The notes beneath the pieces are model-generated. The model was not told where the DNA came from. It was given only the letters and a program-made list of their open reading frames with translations, and did no database searches. The position numbers and the translations under genes are program-made. This document shows, piece after piece, positions 57,700 to 64,000 of a stretch of DNA of 64,000 bases. Position 1 is the first letter of the stretch. Each line of letters opens with the position of its first letter. Origin of the DNA: Psettodes erumei (Eukaryota > Chordata > Actinopteri > Pleuronectiformes > Psettodidae); NCBI GenBank assembly GCA_016785225.1, contig JAFBJZ010000109.1, forward strand, positions 806,001 through 870,000, given 5' to 3'.

Positions 57700-60684
57700 T
57701 CCAGATTTTATTGTACTTTTCTTCTGTTGCTGTCAGTTTCTGTGATGTTTCTGCATAACAACAACAACAAAAAACAGGTGTAGTTGTTGAATGCTGTAAA
57801 GTGAGGGCGTGTAAGGATTCTCTCTTTTAGGTTGATTTATTCCGAGAGACCTGCTATTATTTCGCTGACACACACACATCCAAACCCCAGTGAGACAAGC
57901 TTTTATACAAACACAGCAATATGGAACCACTTGGCCTGGAAGCTGGTGCGGTGAGAATCAAGGTTGAGTGACTAACTGAAGGGCACGGCAGCAGTTCAGC
58001 ACATGCTTGAAAACTGTGTAATTCCAGTCTCCACAAGGTACGAGCAGAAAAAAACTCATTTGCACACTGCAAATGTCATCCTGTGTACGTGTTCGTGCTA
58101 CCTTAAGGTCAACAAAAGGTCAAATTTAAATTTTACGAGCGAAAACATACTGACATCCCTATGAAAACACTGCCATTGTTGAGATTCAGTCGTTGAGTAT
58201 ATTTGACAAATGCTGACAGTTTTACACAGTGTAGTAGTCGATATTGACATTGAAAAATAAAAAAAACAACTGTTTATACTTTTTTTTCTTGTGATTTTGT
58301 TATTTTATTATAAATAAATAGAATATATAATAATAGATCTGGCCAAATGTAAATTTGTCACTTGAGTAAAACAAAGCTTTACTCACTTTGTACCAAACTA
58401 CGAAAATATGATCTTGCATACTGTAAAAAATTTATTGGTAAGGGGCTTTTTGGTTTTGAATTCTCTTTATGTCAATTTGTTGATTTAGCCTACTATGCTG
58501 TCATCAGGCCGGTCTTGAATGAATGAATGCTCTTTAGCACACAATGGCCTGTCCACACTGGGGTTTCGTACTCCAAACCGTCTTCTGAAGGAAAGATTTT
58601 AACTTTAGTGAATAACCTGTAGCTGATGACTGTAGAACACAATTCAGCTCCACCTCCAGAGTAAATATTTTAGTATATTTCCATTTTTATGATATTATTT
58701 TTAATTATATTTATAGAGTATAAAGCAATTAATGACCTCATTCAGAGCAGCTTCCTCTGAGATGCTATTCCTGTAAGATTCCCACTTTTACTGAAAATCA
58801 CTGCAACACACACACACGTACATATCTGTATTGCATTCACACACACACACACAGATATGACCATCTGCTGGCGCGGCGAGCATGGCTGAGTGCCGCCATT
58901 TGCAGTATCAATCTTCCAGGCTGCATATGTCATGCAGTGCCATGCAAAGACAGCAGGTGCGGGGGGTGGGAGGTGGAGGGGCTTTATGGTCGCCAAAAGT
59001 GTGAATTAATTAGCATCACGTCTGAGGGCCCTCATTCACTTCTCCCCGATATGTCATGCTCTATGCTCTAACAAGGCCTCGAGCAGATAAAAAGCACAAA
59101 CTGAGACAGAGTTGCTCTCCTGCACATCCTTAAATCAACCTCCAGAAAATGAACTGAGTTTGAATGGAGAAAATTAGTTTCTTCTCTGAATTGTTTTTTT
59201 TTTTGCCCCCAGGGAATGTAGTCAGCAACATGGAGATAAGAGCAGAACACAGATACTGTCTCATATATTTTTAGTTGCTGGTACAAAGCCTTCTTTTAGA
59301 CATTATGATTATCTGAAAAAGATAAATGATTATCGTATCTCACAGCTGTTTGACACCACAAAATATTTTCAGATCTATCTGTATTACTCCTTCACTATAG
59401 TCACATTCACTTAAGGGTAATGGAGGTTTACCTCTGTTTTTAACCCAATTAAAGCTTTGCCAGTTCTGTATGTCCATAATTGCTTGTCTCCAAGAGAGAA
59501 AAAATATCTTTCTTTGATTTTGTTCCGTGTCAGTAAAATTTAAGACACGCGCGCGCACACACACGCTGTGTGTTTGGAGAGAAGTAATGCCGATGAGACC
59601 ATCTGTTATTAATGCTCAGGCTCGGTGAAGCAGGGAAAAGATGTCTTCCAGAAAGCAGCTCGTTGCATGTCTCGTGTCTGTAAATATTTATTCTGGCACT
59701 GGCCATTGGTGTTGGGGCTGGCTGAGTATGTGTTTTTGTGTGAATAGCATTGCTTGTGAGGTTTTTCCCTTTTTTGTATTAATCAGTAGACAGGCTTTCC
59801 AGTTGTGTCAGAAGTTACCTAGCAACCATATCTGGGAGCATCATGAATTGCAGGGAAGAATTGACTGAGCACAAATAATGTTTAAAATGCCCTAGAAGCT
59901 AAGGTTTACATAAGTGATTCGTCTCATTTAGATAATTAGCATCTCATTTAGATAAGGTAACTGAGGAAGTGTGAAAAACTCAAGGTTGAACCTGTATCTT
60001 CTATTTGCATATTGAGCACCATGCACATCTTATATATGAATATACTGTTTGAATGATACATTTCCAGTACTGACATCATATAATGGAAATATAGATTCAT
60101 GCCAGTAGATAATAGTCTAGCAAAACGTCAACAAGTCAGCATGACTGTTCCACAACCTTAACCATTTTATTTTGTTTTTTATTTCAGCTATGAGAACAAA
60201 GGTCTGCTATCCTTGTGGACGTAGGCCTACTTATTTTAACTCAACCCATGATCTTCCCCTTAACCTAAAACCTGCATTAACTGATTTTTAGCCACATGGA
60301 GGCAACAGAAACACACTGTAAACCCAAACCTGACATATTATCACTTTTTCCATTTAGATTGCCAATGTGTTACCCACCGTACACATCCAGTGGATATGGA
60401 GCACATTCATCTTTTGTGCAAGTAAAATAGTCACTTTCCTTTTAGTTCTGTTCTGTTACACCATCGTCTGGCAAGAATATCTGTCTCTTTAGCTGGTTCA
60501 CTGTGTTCAATAGCTAGTTGCTAACTTTTTCTGACGTTTGGGGCTGGATAGGTTGTAAAAATGTGTATTGTGTAAAATGGTTCATCAGAGATATTTTTGC
60601 TGAGCAACACCGTGAGTTGCTTGAGGCCCACTTGGTCATTTCTGGGTCAGATCTGTTTGGTTCTGTCTTGCTCTGTTTGGATTA
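57700..60684 (+). other. intronic stretch, mostly unique
   Basis: It holds two short AC runs (58805-58817 and 58838-58852) and a conserved-element-like block at 58860-59070. A 20-bp-period duplication of TCTCATTTAGATAA lies at 59922-59935 and 59942-59955. No exon is recognised. Confidence 0.45.
58860..59070. promoter_or_regulatory. candidate conserved non-coding element
   Basis: A GC-balanced, repeat-free block containing CTGCTGGCGCGGCGAGC, a CATTTGCAGTATCAATC stretch and GTGAATTAATTAGCATCACG. It has more CpG than its surroundings and no supported coding frame. Confidence 0.25.
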
Positions 60685-60740
60685 CTGTCATAATACAAAG
60701 ACCCTATGGCATAATACTGCCATAGGGTCTTTTCTGACAG
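60685..60740. repeat. strong hairpin: perfect 15-bp stem, 6-base loop, outer 6-bp stem
   Basis: AAAGACCCTATGGCA (60697-60711), loop TAATAC, then TGCCATAGGGTCTTT (60718-60732). Outside an internal loop, CTGTCA (60685-60690) pairs with TGACAG (60735-60740). It could be a miniature inverted-repeat remnant, a structured RNA stem or a recombination-made palindrome. The loop is shorter than in most microRNA precursors. Confidence 0.9.
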
Positions 60741-61815
60741 CTTCACAGAGACTTGTATCAAGACATGTTCAATGCCTCATATACATGCTTTGAAGAAACA
60801 TGTCTCTGTCTGACTTTTGTTAATACAATAATTGGTAATAGAAAGTAAAGTTACTGAATTTGTTACTCCAGAATTTCTCCCAGTGCAATTGATATTTCAG
60901 AACTCAGTATAAGTTGAGGGCTATCAGACTTTTTTCCTTACTTGCCACCTTTCACAGAGAGCCAATGTACATTTTATCCAAGCGACTGGGTACTCTGCCT
61001 ACTCTTCTCCAGCAAATCTAATTACCCATTTTGCTAAAAACATGCTTGAACCCTGAACTGTGACAGCTAAGAAAAGCTCTTCCCTGGCACTGGAGTATAG
61101 TTTGCTTTATGGCCTGGAGGCAGCAGACGGCTCTTTGTCACAAGAGCAGTGTAGCTGCCAGGCAAAACCCAGTTCAGCGCCAGCCCACAGCCTTATTAAA
61201 ACCCTCTACTCACAGTCCCAGAGTTGACTTCTTTCCTGCTGTGATCACTTTCTCACCAAACTGTGTTTTCTGGGAGAAAAAGCAAAGATGTCTTTGGTCT
61301 GTCTGCTGTGGGCTACTATAGCGTCAACAGTGGATAGGGCAAATCTTTATTGGATTACAATGTTTTAAAGCCTTCTAATGATGATGTTGAATAGATAGCG
61401 TTTGAATGAAGAAGCAGCATATTATTTTTAAAAAAACAAGCAAACAGTTTACCAGGAGGTTTTGCCAACAGTATACTAAAAGTAGCCAATCATGTGATGC
61501 AGGAAAATTCATACTGTACTGCTACAGTTTCCACTATTCAGCATTGTTAACAAAAGATATACAATCTTTGCATAACAGACTGAAAGGTGAAATTATTGAT
61601 AATGATTGTCTTTTAACACAATCAGTCACCCTTTAGTGCATCCTAACCCTAACCCCTCTGAATCCTGGGATTGTCAGACAGACAACTACTGAGAAGTTCA
61701 GTGTTTTTATGTGTAAGTGTAATTATGCTAGGTGCTTGTTTTTCCCTCTGTGTCTCAATTGTGAAACTGCCACCTCACCATATCCTGTATCAGCTCCAGG
61801 GATGACAGTGCAGCT
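60741..61815 (+). other. intronic stretch without recognised features
   Basis: No exon or RNA gene is seen. A short CCTAACCCTAACCCC near 61642 is only two telomere-like units. Confidence 0.5.
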
Positions 61816-62175
61816 CTCACCACAAACTATCTCAATAGCTAATGGATGGATTGAAACAACATTTAGTACAACATATGAACGTTTCTGAGAGGATGAACCT
61901 TCTGAATTTTGTGTTTTCCATGGGGTTGATATTTATGGTTTTCAGTGAAATGTCTCATCAACTACTAGAAGTGGCCCCTCCAGAGGAATAACTTTGGTGA
62001 TCCTCTTACTTTTCGTGTTGTGCCATCATCCTGTCTGTTATTGTCACTGTTAAAATGTTAGCATGTTGATGATGTATTTATGTCAAGCCTTGTTAAATTT
62101 TGGAGCTACACATTTACTCATTTAGTGATTTTAGAGTTCAGACCATGTTTTAAGTTCAGCTGTTTCAGCAGTTCA
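61816..62175 (+). mobile_element. common teleost dispersed repeat (class uncertain)
   Basis: Landmarks in order: CTAATGGATGGATTGAAAC, TTTAGTACAACATATGAACG, GAAATGTCTCATCAACTACT, GAATAACTTTGGTGATCCTC and AAATGTTAGCATGTTGATG. This is the fish repeat I recall as 'ctattggatggattgccatgaaatttggtacag ... ataactttggtgatcc ... atgttagcatgctaac'. It carries no coding frame. Confidence 0.7.
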
Positions 62176-64000
62176 TGCTAACTTCCCAGGCGCTGCACAC
62201 ATTCACACAAACTGTAAACTTTTGCACCAGAGCCCTTCTCCTACAGTGAAGCTGATGTGTGTGATGATACAGTGTGTAGTTGAGATCGGAGATTTAATAT
62301 GGCCTCCAGTAACTTAAATGAGTAACAGAAGCACAGTAGATGAAAAGAGTGCATGTTCGAGTACCACTCAATCACTTTAGATGCTATCTATCTGAAATGT
62401 ATTCTTTGTTTATGCACTCAAGAACGGCTTGAAAAGAGAAACTCAACACTGCCCCTCCTGCTTCTACTGTACGTTGCCATGCTGCAACTATTCATGTGCT
62501 GTTGTTACATAACTTAACTACATAGTTTATGGTTTATTCATGAGGCCTATTTTGGCCCAGAGAACTGGGCGTCCTGAATCAGAGGAGAATCTCTCCATCT
62601 CTCTACCGGCCTCAGGGGAAAACAGGCAGGCAGGCAAATGAGATCGCAGGCTCGGACAGAATTACCACTTCACTGAGAGGAAGACAAAATGAGCTCAGTC
62701 ACCTGCTCTGCCTCCTCCACCCACCCGTCTGACCATCATCGTTTCTTTTTCTCGCCTGCTTCATCTTTGTGTATGCGCCTGTGGAGATGAGTGTGTGTGT
62801 GTGTAGCTACTCTGGAAGTCTACATGCATGTATTTATATAGGCAATGCAAATGATGATACCGATCCAGATAGGACAGGAGTTGGCTGAGTGGCTGTGTCA
62901 GTTGTGCGTCACTGAGAATACACTATAGCTTCTCTGTGTGTATGAGAGGAAGAGCGAGTAAAACTAAAGTGGATAGCATGTCACAGCAGAGCCCTCTGCT
63001 GTTTGAAGCATCAACCTCTCAACATGTCCTCAACTGAGCTCTCAAGGTATGTTCTTAGTCTGTCCACCACAGTCAATATTACCTTCACAATTGTCCATTT
63101 GTGTGGTGATTATCACAACTAAACATTTGCTGAATACCTCAGTGAAAATTATATTATATTTTTTCGTTATTTACACTTGAAGAGAAGCTTGTCTTAGAGT
63201 CTTTAAGTACTGACATATATATAAACATGAGCACAATCATACACAGATGCACATGCTACTTCTCTTTCATTCTGTCATTTCTTTAACATGCAAGAATGTA
63301 AGAATGCAGATTTAACTTCAGCCTACTTCCTGTAAGCAACAAGAAAGTACAGAAAAATATGAATTTCTGATATTTTCAGTCTTCTTCTGCACCTCTGTCC
63401 TTTGTGACATACATTCAGGCATTAAAGCTACATACAAGTAACCACAATCATTAAAACTGCATCTTGATCATGTCATGTTATCTTAGATTCAAATGTTGTT
63501 GACTTAAGACCATGATTACATGGTGTGGAGCACAAAATTCATACAAGCCATTGATGATAAAACATTTGTTATTAACCTTTCAGGAATCATGTTCATCTTC
63601 ATTATCCATATTGATAACCTGGCAGACAGGATAGACATGCATCTAATTTTTTGACTGTACCCAACATGTTCTGGGCTCAACTCATTGTTACAGCCACACA
63701 CTTCTGATAGGTTAATAATCTATGTATATATGTCAATCTCCTTATGAAAGAATTAAGTCTCTGATCATCCAGGCATTATTTTTAATACTCAAGACTTCAT
63801 CATTATTTTTGAAGAAGGCCTCAAAACGTCTTTCTCATCCCCTCAGACGCAGTTTAGAAGTTCTATACACTGTATCAGACTTCTCACTTGCTCGACCCTG
63901 TTGACCTCAAATCCATTACTGATGAACTCGCAAAGGGATTTATGCAGTGATGTGCTGCAACACTTGACATTGCAGCTCCTCACAAAATTGCTTAAGGTTG
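62176..64000 (+). other. intronic stretch to the window end
   Basis: No exon is recognised. It holds a short GT run near 62790-62802. A block near 62570-62780 is CpG-richer and repeat-free but not coding. Confidence 0.5.

Larger units (their letters stand above)
39195..64000 (+). other. naaladl2: downstream intron of naaladl2 (no later exon found)
   Basis: It begins GTAAGA at 39195. I looked for the expected C-terminal part of the family (the segment after HETI.K, equivalent to PSMA residues from about 570 to the end) and found no matching frame on the + strand. The rest of the gene should lie beyond 64000, which would make this intron at least 24.8 kb. Small exons in diverged frames could have been missed. 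Confidence 0.65.

Noticed and set aside
61640..61656. telomere-like CCTAACCCTAACCCC
   Set aside because: Only about two units; too short to suggest an interstitial telomere.
62350..62375. GTTCGAGTACCAC resembling a tRNA B-box
   Set aside because: No matching A-box or cloverleaf could be found upstream, so no tRNA or tRNA-derived SINE is called.

Overview
The window reads as vertebrate nuclear DNA, most likely from a ray-finned (percomorph-type) fish. It is AT-rich and CpG-poor, with long (GT)n/(AC)n tracts, short phase-0 exons separated by a very long intron, and fragments of several repeat families that I recognise as typical of teleost genomes. There is no bacterial-style coding: most open frames over 60 codons are chance frames in intron or decayed transposon sequence.

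The only protein-coding gene I can support is on the + strand. Two consecutive phase-0 exons (2789-2935 and 39105-39194), separated by a 36.2-kb intron, encode 79 residues of an M28B-family (PSMA/transferrin-receptor-like) protein. They match the inactive-peptidase paralogue NAALADL2 best. The position equivalent to the PSMA zinc ligand His553 is leucine, and the substrate-binding arginine patch is also not kept, so the gene should encode a pseudo-peptidase. The N-terminal exons lie left of the window. The C-terminal exon(s) were not found between 39195 and 64000 and should lie to the right.

Layout: 1-430 is a CpG-dense, promoter-like block with ETS and CCAAT motifs and possible first exons on both strands, unexpected this deep inside the gene. 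2936-39104 is the long intron. It holds pieces of a hAT-type MITE apparently split by later insertions (about 4.48-6.89 kb), an RTE-type LINE tail (6.2-6.6 kb), a 1.2-kb TIR transposon with long inverted ends (29.1-30.3 kb), and a complete-ended L1-like element whose reverse transcriptase has been deleted (33.4-36.3 kb). 39195-64000 is the next intron. It carries a relative of the TIR element (39.6 kb), two copies of a common teleost interspersed repeat (46.4 and 50.6-52.0 kb), a Tc1-type MITE followed by out-of-order transposase debris (52.4-52.9 kb), a long pyrimidine tract followed by paired POU-dimer-like palindromes (57.3-57.7 kb), a perfect 15-bp stem hairpin (60.7 kb) and another dispersed repeat (61.8-62.2 kb). 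Several unique-looking intronic blocks resemble conserved non-coding elements, but conservation cannot be judged from one sequence.

I found no convincing tRNA, rRNA, snRNA, CRISPR or new multi-gene system. The most unusual items are the intragenic CpG block, the RT-less L1, the POU-type palindrome pair and the 60.7-kb hairpin.
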